Positions 1 through 10,754 of a DNA stretch of 64,000 bases are shown here, piece by piece (the first letter of the stretch is position 1; each line of letters opens with the position of its first letter). The translations under genes and the position numbers were made by a program. The stretch spans positions 21,449,501 through 21,513,500 of the forward strand of contig CM050454.1 in NCBI GenBank assembly GCA_027563935.2, read 5' to 3'. The notes under the pieces are model-generated. The model was not told the origin of the DNA, did not search any database, and was given only the letters and a program-made list of their open reading frames with translations. Source of the DNA: Costus lasius (Eukaryota; Streptophyta; Magnoliopsida; Zingiberales; Costaceae).

Positions 1-2011
1 CATCTAGAAAACGTTGTATCTCACTCACGTTGCATTTATATTTTTTGTGAAGTGCTCTGCCAACTAATCTTAATAAAAGACATAATTTATACTTAAATAC
101 AAATTTCTGTGCCACGGATTTTATAATTTGTATCCAGATTCATCATCAATATCACTTTTGGGAATGTCTTGCTTGTCTTTACCCTTCTGACTCACGTGTT
201 TAAGTTATGTCATAAATCTGAAGTACATACTAGCAATAATAATATCTCCTTTAAGATTTGCTATATAAAAATGTTCTTATTACTTCTCTAGAACAAATAA
301 ATAGTGTAATTGCTAATTTTCATGTTTTATGACCAAAAATGCAGATTAAGCTATCATTAACAAAAATATTGTATGAAAACAAATTGAACCTGAGATCTTT
401 AATATATCTAACATCTTTAACGAGTCATTTGTTGCCAAGATTGATCTTAATGATAATATTTCATTTGCTATGAATTATGGAGATGTCTTACTTTCTAACT
501 TCACAACACCTAAGTTTAATCACTATAGAGATGATAAATAATCAATATGAGGCAGGAAATATGAAGAAGCTTTTGTTTCAATTTTCTATCTTTATTATAA
601 TTCTTTTTTTTTATCTTCCTTCTTAGTGTCACTACTTCCTTCATTTTGAATTTTCTAGACCAAAACTTCCTTGTGGAAAAAGCAGAATCCTAAATTTCTT
701 TATAATGCTGACTTACTTCTAGAACTTTAATGTTATTGAGAAAATTTAATTTCACCTCTACCTCAGATTCCAACCATTGAATCTTGAGGATTACTTGCTT
801 CTAATGAATTTCTTCTAATTTCTGCACCTAGCATTCTTAAGGTAACTCAAACTCATAATGAACTTGTCATAAGATGCCACATTGCCAACCATATTTCTTC
901 CATGATTTATGTGCATTTTTCATTAATAATATGGTGGAATGTGGTCTATTCCCCCATTGCAAATATGGTTATTGTTTTGTGATTTCATTCATCCAATATT
1001 TTTTTTTACTTAGTTTTATTTATACCTCTAGTAAATTAATATTTTCAATAGAAACAAATTTTCATCTTAATTTTTTAAATAAATTAATTTTCTCAACTGC
1101 GAACAACCATCAAATTGCTAATTTCTGACCTCCATGATTAAGACAGACGCAACATCTTCATTGACAATATGATGAAATATGTTGTATTCTACCTATTGTT
1201 GAATATAACTTATTGCTTTGGTGTTCAACTTCCTCTCATCATCTTCTAACATCTTTCATGACATAGTTTTTTTTCATTTATATCAAATAAATCTTTGCAA
1301 TAAAGATACCATTTCTTCTCAGCATTCAAAATAAGCTAATTTTCTCTACTAAGAACAACATTTGATCATCAACCTCATAATTAAAAATAGGTGAAGGACA
1401 ACTTGGTTCTAATACCACTCTTGGTATTTGATGGTAATCTCTAAACTTAATTTATACTATCACTATCTCCATAAATGCAAGTAATATGAAACTAAACCAC
1501 AAGAATGACATATCAATAAGAATGCCAAGATTTAATGCAAAAAAATCTCAAAAGAAAGACAGAAATTACAAAGTAACTGTAAGACCTTTTTCTAAGAATC
1601 AATCATACGCCATCTCTTCACAATGAATTTCACAGAACAAGATGAAATTCAATGAAAGAGGAGTTTATTGAAAATTTTAAACGGGACTAAATCAAAAATT
1701 ATAAGTGGAAAATTTAATATATGGTCCTTGATTGTGTAGAATAATCCATTAGGAATAGCCTCGTAAAATCGTGTTGATTAGATGGTAGATGACATCCCGG
1801 TTTTAACCTTTTGTGTCCTATGTAGAAAGCTTCCCACTTCCTATTTCTATTTGCTTTCAGAGCCAATCCACTCATTTCATGATCTCCAATAAAGAGTCCA
1901 GGTCTCATGCATGGGTTGAACTCCAAGAGATTTTAGAAATCCAAGAATTTTCAAATTAATAAATAGGTCAATGCATGATGGACCCATCAAATGAAAACAA
2001 CAATAAAGAGC
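1..2011. other. AT-rich stretch without a recognisable gene
   Basis: I see no coding region I can support. The longest open stretch (874-1128, +) is a run of low-complexity Phe/Ile/Leu codons with no domain. Near 1406-1417 the minus strand reads TGGTATTAGAAC, close to the initiator-Met primer-binding word of Copia elements (TGGTATCAGAGC). This could mark an old minus-strand LTR element, but I found no LTR pair. Confidence 0.5.
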
Positions 2012-2019
2012 ATTAGAGA

Positions 2020-2278
2020 TAGGCATGGTTTTTTGCCCAACCCGTACCCAAACATAAATAACTACCCTACTACCCATACCCAATTTTTTTCTAAAACCTC
2101 TGCTCAAACCCAACCCTAATAAAATTTCAACTACCTGTTAACTACCCGAATCCTATAAATACCCGATTTAACTAAGGTAGTGGGTACTCACCTATACTAC
2201 CCGAATCGCACTTGATTACCTATAATCGGGTTCTATAGCTTGGGTACCCGCCTAGTACAAACCAGATCGTCATCCCTA
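2020..2278. mobile_element. hAT-type MITE with 8-bp target duplication
   Basis: The 259-bp element has imperfect terminal inverted repeats: TAGGCATGG at the left end and TAGGGATGA when the right end is read in reverse complement. It is flanked by a perfect 8-bp direct repeat ATTAGAGA at 2012-2019 and 2279-2286. An 8-bp duplication with TAGGGATGRCA-like ends is the known signature of hAT elements. The interior is full of subterminal ACCCG/CGGGT words in both orientations, as in other hAT MITEs. It has no coding capacity and would need a transposase supplied elsewhere. Confidence 0.85.
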
Positions 2279-2286
2279 ATTAGAGA

Positions 2287-5224
2287 GACGTCAAGTTATT
2301 TCATGGAATAGCATAAAAAGAAACCATAAAATAGTGGCAAAATATATTGAAATGACTTCTTTTTGGTTCATAAATTAGGGATAGTATCCAAATTGCCAAT
2401 TAGCATCATTATGTAGTGTTGTGTCTTGTTTATAGGATGTTTTTCAATCTCACTCTATAAGCTCAAGTGATTTAATTAAGAACAGCAATTAGCAACTATG
2501 CAAACATATACGGGCATTTAACCCACATCCATCTCATTCTAAGCATATAATGGAAGCAATATCAAATGCACATTGCATACTCTTCCGAAGCTTATGAGTA
2601 ATTGAAGGATTTGATATTAGGTTATTCTCTTGAAAGTAAATAACAAGTCCTAAGGACGATAACAGCTCGAGATATGTGTACTAAACTTTAATGGTGCATG
2701 TAAAAGTCACTAGAGTCAAAAGAGTTGCAAATGATCATGTGCTAACTGAAGTAATGAAAAGAAAATATTGGCAACTCCCACATTTCCGCATTTTATTTGG
2801 AGATGCAAGAACTATTTCAACCTAGGTTTTTCCTTTGCCATATGTCACAAATGAGATACTGAAAATAACAAATACAAAAGTCAGAAACAAATATGACATT
2901 TAGCTAATATACAACATGATTTATGATTATCATACATAAAAGTTTGTCTATGCATTTTAAATGTTGCAATAACTTCAAGAATGTTAATCACAAACCATTG
3001 ATAGGAGGCAGTTTTTATATTGTTGTCAAAATCAAAATCAATCATGATCTAATTCAATCATTGTTGTCAAAATCAAAATTCGGATTGTAGGATCTCTACA
3101 ATCATGCAAACCAATCTTAAATGCAAGAAGGAATGGAAAACAAATAGAAAGCATCCTAGAACGGAGGGAATAGGTAGAATTGGTAATATTGGCATTTTAG
3201 ATTATAGGATCATCCGATCCTACCTAATTCTTTTCTAACCCACACCCGCTTACCTTGATACCTTACTTTGACAGGGATCTGCATTCCGCAGCAAAACGAC
3301 AACCTACACCAAGGTGGCTGCTCCTGTCGAGATCTACTCAATGCCTCTATGATAGCAAAGAGTGGTGAGCTACTATTCATATATAGATAGCAAGATGAGC
3401 GCGTCACTCAACAAGGGGTTCCACTAGTTCAAGTACCCCTATTCATTTATTATGTACCCTATTCATTTATTATATTGAATAATAACAGATATTGTGATTA
3501 TCATATTGATCGATACGCTTGTGTTGATGTGTAGGATAATATAATAATATCCCTAGAGATTGATTTTACTTAGTCTCATAATATTGTCCCCAGTTTGAGT
3601 ACCTTAATAGATAAGGTATAACTCTGGTGCATATGAGGTTAGTATATGATCTGGTTGAGTGCATGGTATTAACACAAACATATGGGTACATCAAGCAGTA
3701 TATGTAATAGACTGACCCATCATGAAGCTATGACTTGGGTGTAATAAGTCAAGTTCATAAGTGACAAAAGGTGCATTGGTTCTTAGGCTTAAGGTCATCG
3801 ACACTTATATGTGATGGGTGATATACTTTGATACAAAAGTGACTTTTAAGTAGCCGAAAAGTCATAATAGTTGTTATTAGATATATCATAAGTTATATAT
3901 AAAGTACGAGTGATCACAAAATGATTTAACTCATGCTTCTAAAGAAAATATGATAATCTAGAGCCTCTCCTATAGAAGTGTGATTGAGAGCGTATAGTCA
4001 TACCTAAGAGACTGTGTTCTCCTACTTGAGTCATTCCTACATTATTGAAATAGCAAGTGTGGCACACTAGTCTAGTTTGGGTAATCAACATGCAAAGGGA
4101 TTATATTGCATATATGAAAATTTTATTATTGGCTAGGAGTTGTCGACTGATAATATTTTCTTATGGCTTGAGTAGTGGCAATGTATTTTTAGATACCACT
4201 CATTATTTGTGATGATTTGTTCGATTCATCGCTACCAATGTCATTTGGGACCCACAAGGTCACATGCAAACACCGAAGGATCACATTTTTTATTGAGAAG
4301 CCTTGGATCAAATTATGTATTAATTTGAGTCCATTTGGGATATTAGAGATGCTAGATTAAAGCAAGATCAAATTGACCTAGATTAATGGGGAGAGGCATT
4401 GGTGCCTTGGTGCATGACACTTGACTGTGGTGCTAATGAGGCTTGCACAAATGGCTAAATTCATTAGAATGCACTAGATAACCTCAATTGGGCTATAGGC
4501 CCAATGAGGGGTATTATGGGGTAACCCATGTGCTAGGCACATCCACACTTATGAATGCCCCATTTGGTAGACACCTAAGAGGATTTAGCTTAGTCAAACT
4601 TAAATCATGGAAGACAATTCTCTAATTGATCGACAACTTTTATACTATCAATCAAAAGAATAAATTAAGTCATTTATACTATAATTAAGTGGCATAAATT
4701 GCATACAATCTACCTTAATGCTACAAGGTTAATATGGCAGGGGCAACCAACATTAGCGCATAGGTGGAAGGCTCTTGCATGATGCAAATTGCACCTAACT
4801 CTTGGCACAATTTTCTCCATAAGAGCTCCAAGGAAGACCAAGGCTTGATCGTTTCTTGAGGCTAGCACCAAACACAAAGCAAGGTAATCTTTAAGGGATT
4901 ACTGTGGAGTCAAAAAGTTTTATATTTTAATGTAATATGACCTTTTCAAATTCATCTTATAATAATAAAATATTTTTGTTTAATGGGTTCTGGCTTCTAA
5001 TGAATACAAGCACTCATTGTTAATTACCCTGAAGTGAAGGCACATTTGATTAAGAGATTCATATCATATAAACAACATCCCACAAATTAGAGCACAAAAT
5101 AGTTTATAAATATCATATCAATACATGGCTTATGAACAACTTAAAATTTGAAGCAATCTTCGTTAGTCAAAGAATGACTTGTCGGTGGATGTCTAATTTT
5201 CTAATAGCATATAGGTATTTAAAT
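2287..5224. other. Intergenic, no recognisable gene
   Basis: No supported coding region. Small features only: a duplicated TTGTTGTCAAAATCAAAATC word near 3020 and 3061, and a duplicated CTATTCATTTATTAT word near 3440-3475. The part from about 3480 to 4900 looks like old non-coding transposon sequence, but no ends were found. Confidence 0.4.
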
Positions 5225-5880
5225 TTAATGAATACTTGACCTTGATAGCTTGTGAGTATTTCACATTTGGTATGTACTCGGTCTTGATGGCTTGTGAGTA
5301 TTTTGAGATACTCAGTTTTGATGGCTTGTAAGTATTTGAATTTGATGAAGACTCAGCCTCAATAACTTGTGAGTATTTAAATTTGAATTTGGGTACTCTA
5401 TTGTGGTGGCTTATGAGTATTTAGATTTGATATGTGCTCGGCCTTGATGGCTTATAAGTATTTGGATTTGATTTGTACTCGGCCTTAATGACTTATGAGT
5501 ATTTTGATAGGTTAGCCTTAGTAACTTGCGAGCATTTGAATTTGATATGTGCTCGGCCTTGTTTATTTATGAATATTTGGATTTGATTTGTATTCGACCT
5601 TGATGGCTTATGAGTATTTTAATAGGTATGGTATTCGGCCTTGGTGGCTTGTGAGCATTTGGATTTGATATGTGTGTAGCCTTGATGGCTCATGAGTAAT
5701 TGAATTTGAAAAAGTATTCGATTTTGATGGCTTGTGAGTTTTTGAATTTGGAAAGTGCTAAGTCTTGATGGTTTGTGAGTATTTTAGATTTGGTATATAC
5801 TCGGCCTTGACGGCTTGTGAATATTTGAATTTGATATATACTCGACTTTGACAGTTTATGAGTATTTAGATTTTGATTTG
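5225..5880. repeat. Degenerate minisatellite, about 41-bp unit, about 16 copies
   Basis: Successive copies follow the pattern TACTCGGCCTTGATGGCTTG then TGAGTATTTG.ATTTGATATG, with unit lengths from about 35 to 46 bp. About sixteen can be counted by eye, all in the same orientation, each differing at several positions. Copies near the edges are the most decayed. No coding role is apparent. Confidence 0.85.
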
Positions 5881-5920
5881 ACATGCGTTTTAAGAATGAT
5901 TACTTAGCCTTAGTATGTAA

Positions 5921-6664
5921 CTATTCCTTGATGATCCTTTTTTTTATATCCCCTTGAGGATATAAAATAATTATTTAGCCTTGGCATATAATTATTCTTT
6001 AATAGATTTTTATCCCCTTGAGGATATAGAAATTTATCTCTTTGAAGACATGGGAATTTGTCTACGAAAATATGTTTTATCATGACGGTATTGCATATAC
6101 ATTGTCATATTGAGGAGTTATGCCCCGATGACAAGCATCGATATACGCATCTCCTAAATAATATTATACTATGATGTGCCAAGGTGTAATGACAATTTCT
6201 TATAATATTTGTTGATTAGATTGATTGCTATGATATTCAATTTAGTCAATTGGGTTAGGTTGAGCTTGTTGTAGAGATCAAGTTAGGCTCTACTATTCCT
6301 TGATGATTTTTTTTATATCCCCTTGAGGATATGAAATAATTATTTAGCCTTAGAGTATAATTATTCTTTAATAGATTTTTATCCTCTTGAGGATATAGAA
6401 ATTTATCTCTTTGAAGACATGGGAATTCGTTTACAGAAATTTGTTTTGTCATGACAGTGTTGCATACCCAATGTCATATTAAGGAGCTATGCCCCTAATG
6501 ACAAGCATCGACGTACATATCTCCTAAATAATATTATATTATGATGCACTAAGGTGTAATGATAATTTCTTATAATACTTGTTGATTAAATTGATTGCTA
6601 TGATATTCAATTTGGTCAATTGGGTAAGGTTGAACTTGTTGTAGAGATCTAGTCAGGTTCTACT
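5921..6664. repeat. Tandem direct duplication of a 372-bp unit
   Basis: Copy 1 begins CTATTCCTTGATGAT at 5921 and copy 2 begins with the same words at 6293, giving a period of 372 bp. Both run through the same series of landmarks (ATATCCCCTTGAGGATAT, GAAGACATGGGAATT, ATGACAAGCATCGA, CAATTGGGT.AGGTTGA) and end at AGGCTCTACT or AGGTTCTACT. The copies differ at scattered positions and carry no open frame. The unit follows directly on the 41-bp minisatellite, so the whole field 5225-6664 may belong to one repeat locus. Confidence 0.85.
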
Positions 6665-7299
6665 CGCTACTGAACTAGTCTAATTGAGCCACCCTTTTTC
6701 TATTAAACTTTGAGTTAACCTGTGTCAAGTTAGGCTGGTAATTTTATGCCATAGACTGAGCTTACAATTTTGAAGCATGTTGGGCCGCTATTTAATGATA
6801 ATTGGGTTTAGGATTTTTGATTCAGTTTAATGGTGAGTCAGGTTGAACTACATAGCAAATCAGCATCTGATTGGATCTAGATTCTAATTTGAACCCGACA
6901 ATGTAATGTATATATTAGTTTGATTTGCTTCAATTCTTGGCAATGAATTGAATTTGTGTTGAGCTTGATTAGGCTTGAGACAAACCAAACTAACACTAAC
7001 CCAGTGGTGCGAGTATCTTGTGATGATTTCATCATACCACGATAGCGATCTAGGCATTGGCAATGATATGCTATAGTAGCGGCTACAACTAAGTCACTGA
7101 ATGTCACGGTGAAGTCGAGATGTGTGCAGTGGATTACCGCAGTGGTTCATCGCAGTGTTTGAGGCAACAATCGTGTTGTTATTTTGTTTACGCTGTCGAG
7201 TAAGGCTAATTGCTAGAGCTTTCTCAATTTGTGCTAGATGTCTCGGACTATCGGCAACAATATTGCAACGAGGGTGACACTTTGATTTTTTTTTCTGAT
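6665..7299. other. Intergenic, no recognisable gene
   Basis: No supported coding region or repeat. It separates the 372-bp duplication from the 3' end of the AGO4 pseudogene. Confidence 0.4.
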
Positions 7300-7347
7300 G
7301 TTTTCAGATATTAGTGCTTCATTGTTTTCGGATATCAATGCTTCGTT
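7300..7347. repeat. 24-bp tandem duplication
   Basis: GTTTTCAGATATTAGTGC (7300) is followed by GTTTTCGGATATCAATGC (7324); each unit is 24 bp, with a few mismatches. It lies just outside the 3' limit of the AGO4-like sequence. Confidence 0.7.
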
Positions 7348-7369
7348 GCAGATTTTTGTTGTGGCAAAA

Positions 7370-8475
7370 GAGGGCTGGCAAGAGAGGTGAGTGTGGGAGG
7401 ATGAACGACCAATACGATGCCACCCCTTTGATCAAACTCAATGTTGAAGACTTGAATGAACTGTGATTCGCTAACACCATCCCTAAATATAATAACATTA
7501 TCAGGTTTCCTCTTGCTAGAACTAGCAACCAGCAGTTCTCGTATTATGTCACTATCATCTTTTTCTCCAACAGGCGGAGTCTATCATTTCAATCTTTAGA
7601 GATTGTGTCCGAACAGAAGCTCTATATCAAGAAATAGAAGGCCAGAACTTACAACCGCAGCAATGGAAGGAATGTCAGAATATGTCCAGGAGAGCCATGT
7701 GAAACATCCATGCCTAATATGATTGTTGGGGATTCAGAAACCGAAGGAATAGCTTGTGTTCTTTCAATGCTCAAGAAAGAGTTTATTCCACCTAACTTGC
7801 ATTGATCTTCAGCAACACATTGGTGAGATACTGATCATTAACTTTGTTGGAGCAATGCACTGTGTGGCAATTCCAAACTTGGAGACACATTTTCACTTCC
7901 ATGGACCATATATGTCAGAATTCTTCCTCTTAAGAAAAAGGCAGAGAAGAAATTGAGGAACTCCAGGTAGCTTTATCTTAATTTGATGGAACATATCATC
8001 CACCCTTGCAACAGGAGGCGCCCTTCTCATTGAAGGACTCTCCTCTATCACAACAAATGGATCGTTTATTGCAATGTCGTTCATATTTGAACACTTTATG
8101 AGATCCCTTATAAGGGATGTGATGTCACATCTAGCAAAGAAAATTTACAACTGCCCATCTGCTAATTTCGGTGGGCTCAATCAATTTTTTTTGGTTAAAA
8201 ATCTCCTTTTGGATGGCATGAAAGTCTTCCCCATTACCAACTCTCAACTTTAGAGGTTGCAACACTTCGCCTTCCACCTTAGTAAAATTTGTATTTATGG
8301 AGACACCACAGGCACCCAATATTGGTTCATGACCATAATTATTGTAGCTTAAAGTATCACTAAGGGCATTCATTCTTCCTCGTGGTTTTTGCCTTGATTT
8401 TTTTTACAAGGGAACAGCATTGCATTGTAGATAAGGCCTTTGTATATCTTTGCAATGCGCATAGCTCAATTGGCA
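7370..8475 (-). pseudogene. AGO4: AGO4-type Argonaute pseudogene, intronless MID-PIWI fragment
   Basis: Read on the minus strand from about 8475, this gives an Argonaute of the AGO4 clade, the RNA-directed DNA methylation effector. Visible in order are the linker (KALSTMQ), a stretch with GACGVSI and LRVGNGEDF, RWAVVNF, then MID-domain words RRAPPVARV, PQFLLCL and YGPWK, then DQYLTNVLLKINA. The PIWI start follows (MDVSHGSPG with the first catalytic Asp, SRYRASVRTQS) and then FRDGVSESQF. The frame is broken: an extra base after VVNF gives TAG, YGPWK is followed by a stop, one A is lost in the INAKLGG region, and there are small deletions after MIDS. The N-terminus, PAZ and the rest of PIWI are missing. 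About 360 codons lie in 1.1 kb with no intron-sized gap, although plant AGO4 genes are rich in introns, so a retrocopy is likely. I saw no poly-A tail or target duplication. Confidence 0.85.
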
Positions 8476-8810
8476 CAGGTATTATTTAATTTTCTTGTTC
8501 CTGGTTTGATTTGCCTCTGTTTTTTCTTGCATTTCTCTTTTCAGCCATTTTTCAGACATCTGAACTACTATTGAGTTTTGATCCTTCTTGATTTCACTAC
8601 ACGTAGAAAATAAGCTGCTGCAATTCCTGTCTGAAGTATTCACTGATAAACTCATGAATTTTTAATCTTAGAGGGGTTTTGATTAAAAGTCTCCTCCATA
8701 AATTCACAAGAGCAAGAGAGGAATGTTTTCCTTTATTATAGTCTCTCGGCGATCTTTTTTCTATAACCAATTTCACTGCAGACTTCCACAATTCCTTGCC
8801 ATTTCAAATT
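8476..8810. other. Spacer between AGO4 pseudogene and satellite
   Basis: I see nothing I can name. No Argonaute similarity can be followed here by eye, so the upstream limit of the pseudogene is near 8475. Confidence 0.4.
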
Positions 8811-9155
8811 TTGCATAGAAATAACTATGGTGCCAGGATGCAATTAGCACATTCATAAAGCCTAAAACAATAAAAAAAAATTGCATAGAAGTAATCGTAG
8901 TGCCAAGATGTAATTAGCACATTCATGAAGCCTAAAACAATAAAAAAATTTGCATAGAAGTAACCATGGTGCCAGGATGCAATTAGCACATCCATGAAGC
9001 CTAAAATAATGAAAAAAAAATTGCATAGAAGTAACCGTGGTGCCAAGATGTAATTAGCACATCCATGAAGCCTAAAAATAAAAAAAATTGCATAAAAATA
9101 ACCATGGTGCCAGGATGTAATTAGCACATCCATGAAGCCTAAAACAAAATAAAAT
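8811..9155. repeat. 68-bp satellite, five copies, alternating two types
   Basis: Copies start at 8811, 8881, 8950, 9021 and 9088 with TTGCATA.AA and end in a variable A-rich run (unit 67-71 bp). Copies 1, 3 and 5 read ATGGTGCCAGGATG; copies 2 and 4 read TGCCAAGATGTAATT. The A/B/A/B/A order suggests amplification as a dimer. Translating the minus strand gives a repetitive open frame (8825-9133), which is simply the repeat read through, not a gene. Confidence 0.85.
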
Positions 9156-9177
9156 TAATCACACTCTCCTTATACCT

Positions 9178-10240
9178 TTGTATTTGCTTCTACTTTTTCT
9201 GTTGCAGCCTCCCGGCGTTCTCTTCTCCTCTCTCCAACCTTTCTGCCATTTTCTTGTCCAGATTTCTCTTGCCCTCCTCTCTTCTTTCTCAATTTTATTC
9301 TCCTTGCTCTCAGCTGCTTCACTTCCTAGGCATACTTCTCAAAAACAAAATTTTGTTCAGATTTCTCCAGCCCTCCTCTCCTCTTTCTCAATTTTATTCT
9401 CCTTGCTCTCGGCTGCTTCACTTCCTAGGCATACTTCTCAAAAACAAAATTTTGTTCAGATTTCTCCAGCCCTCCTCTCTTTTTTATGCCGAGAGTGTCT
9501 CCTCCTCTCTTTTTATTCCGAGGACCTCCTTGACGGATCTCTCAAAAAACCAGTTTTGTTTTTCTCCTCCAGCTCCCCTCCGAGACTTACCTCCCCAGCC
9601 TTCTCCCTTTTTTTTTTGCCGAGAGCATTTTAGCCTATCTTGTCGAGAGTTCTCTATCACTATCCCTTTTTTTTTTCTTCCAGCGTCTGCGCCTCTCTTT
9701 TTTTATCTGCCGAGCTCCCTACCTTCCGAGAGCCCCTCTTCAGTCCTTTTTATTTTTGATTTGCCATTTTTTTGCTTTCTTTTCTCTTCACCGTTGATTG
9801 ATTTTTTGTCTTCATTGAATCTTCTTTCCTTCTTCTGTTTGCTGAAATTAATGCTGCTACGCTGGAATTCGCAGCAATTTGTCTTCCAATGTAACGCAAT
9901 CTACTTTCCTTCTTCTGCTGAGAGTCCTTTCCTTTTCTTATATTTTCTAAATCTCTTATGCCAATTTTCCTTCTTCAATTTTAGCCGATCAGTCTTCCCT
10001 TTTATGGCCAATTTCCTTATATCATCACTTCTTTTTGGTTGGGAATTACCTCAATTGTGGGTGAGACTTCATTTCTAATGAGGGCAATAATCCACCATTT
10101 TGATTTATTCCTTTTATCATTCTATTACTTTTTTTCTTGCTTTCCTTGTGAGCCACGACCACGTTTCTCTTCTTGGGTGATTTTCAATCTTTTTGTTGTA
10201 TTGGTTCCGCATAAGTGGCGTATCCTCTTTCTTACCTGAA
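9178..10240. other. Pyrimidine-rich block, no supported gene
   Basis: The plus strand is very rich in C and T. Several overlapping open frames (longest 9254-10078, 274 codons) encode mostly Ser, Phe and Leu because CT-rich DNA lacks stops. There is no domain, signal or homology I recognise. Words such as GCCGAGAG recur, which suggests decayed transposon leader sequence, but no ends were found. Confidence 0.45.
9261..9491. repeat. 99-bp tandem repeat, 2.3 copies
   Basis: GATTTCTC(TT/CA)GCCCTCC begins at 9261, 9360 and 9459, an exact period of 99 bp. The first two copies share nearly every base through ACAAAATTTTGTTCA; the third stops after about 33 bp. Since 99 is a multiple of three, any frame through it repeats every 33 codons. 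Confidence 0.85.
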
Positions 10241-10749
10241 ACTGTCATTTTTCTAGATTTATTATTTTAATATATATTTTTAGATTTTCTCAATTATGGT
10301 CAAAATCAATTTTGACTTGCCTCCTCTGTATACATCTTTGGGTGAAAATAAATAATTCAACAATCACTGTGTAATACTAGTAAAGGGCGGACAGCACCTA
10401 CATCTTGTTAGTAGCACACGCCTCCCATGCTTCAATGGTAAAATTTCTATCTTGGCCTTTGTGTCTCTCTCACATAAATCATTTAGGAAGAAAAAATCAG
10501 TTTTATACAGTTTTTCTGTTATATTTATTATTGTTAAATTTTTATTCGTCTATATCAACCTCCCTTGTCACAGCCACAAAGATTGGACAACACAAGTACC
10601 ATACACAAAGGCTTGCAATGCCCTGCGTACACCCTGTACCAAGGGCTAAGGAGCCCTATGAAGGGCATAAAGATTTTATTACATTTGGGACATTAAAAAA
10701 AGGATGGCACACGACAAAGTCATCAGGGGTGGTTATAGTGGATAGAACC
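10241..10749. other. Intergenic flank of the solo LTR
   Basis: No supported gene. It is the left flank of the 10755-13262 insertion. When that element is removed, this flank continues directly into GTGTAGGTATG at 13268. Confidence 0.4.
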
Positions 10750-10754
10750 CTAGG

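Noticed and set aside
874..1128. 84-codon open frame in AT-rich DNA
   Set aside because: Low-complexity hydrophobic translation, no homology, no start context or neighbouring signal.
8825..9133. 102-codon minus-strand frame that looks like a repeat protein
   Set aside because: It is the 68-bp satellite read through; unit length varies and no start or domain is kept.
8811..9155. CRISPR-like array
   Set aside because: Units are directly contiguous with no unique spacers, and the DNA is plant nuclear.
9254..10078. 274-codon open frame
   Set aside because: Ser/Phe/Leu-rich translation of a CT-rich strand with a 99-bp repeat; no motif, and a second frame overlaps it just as well.
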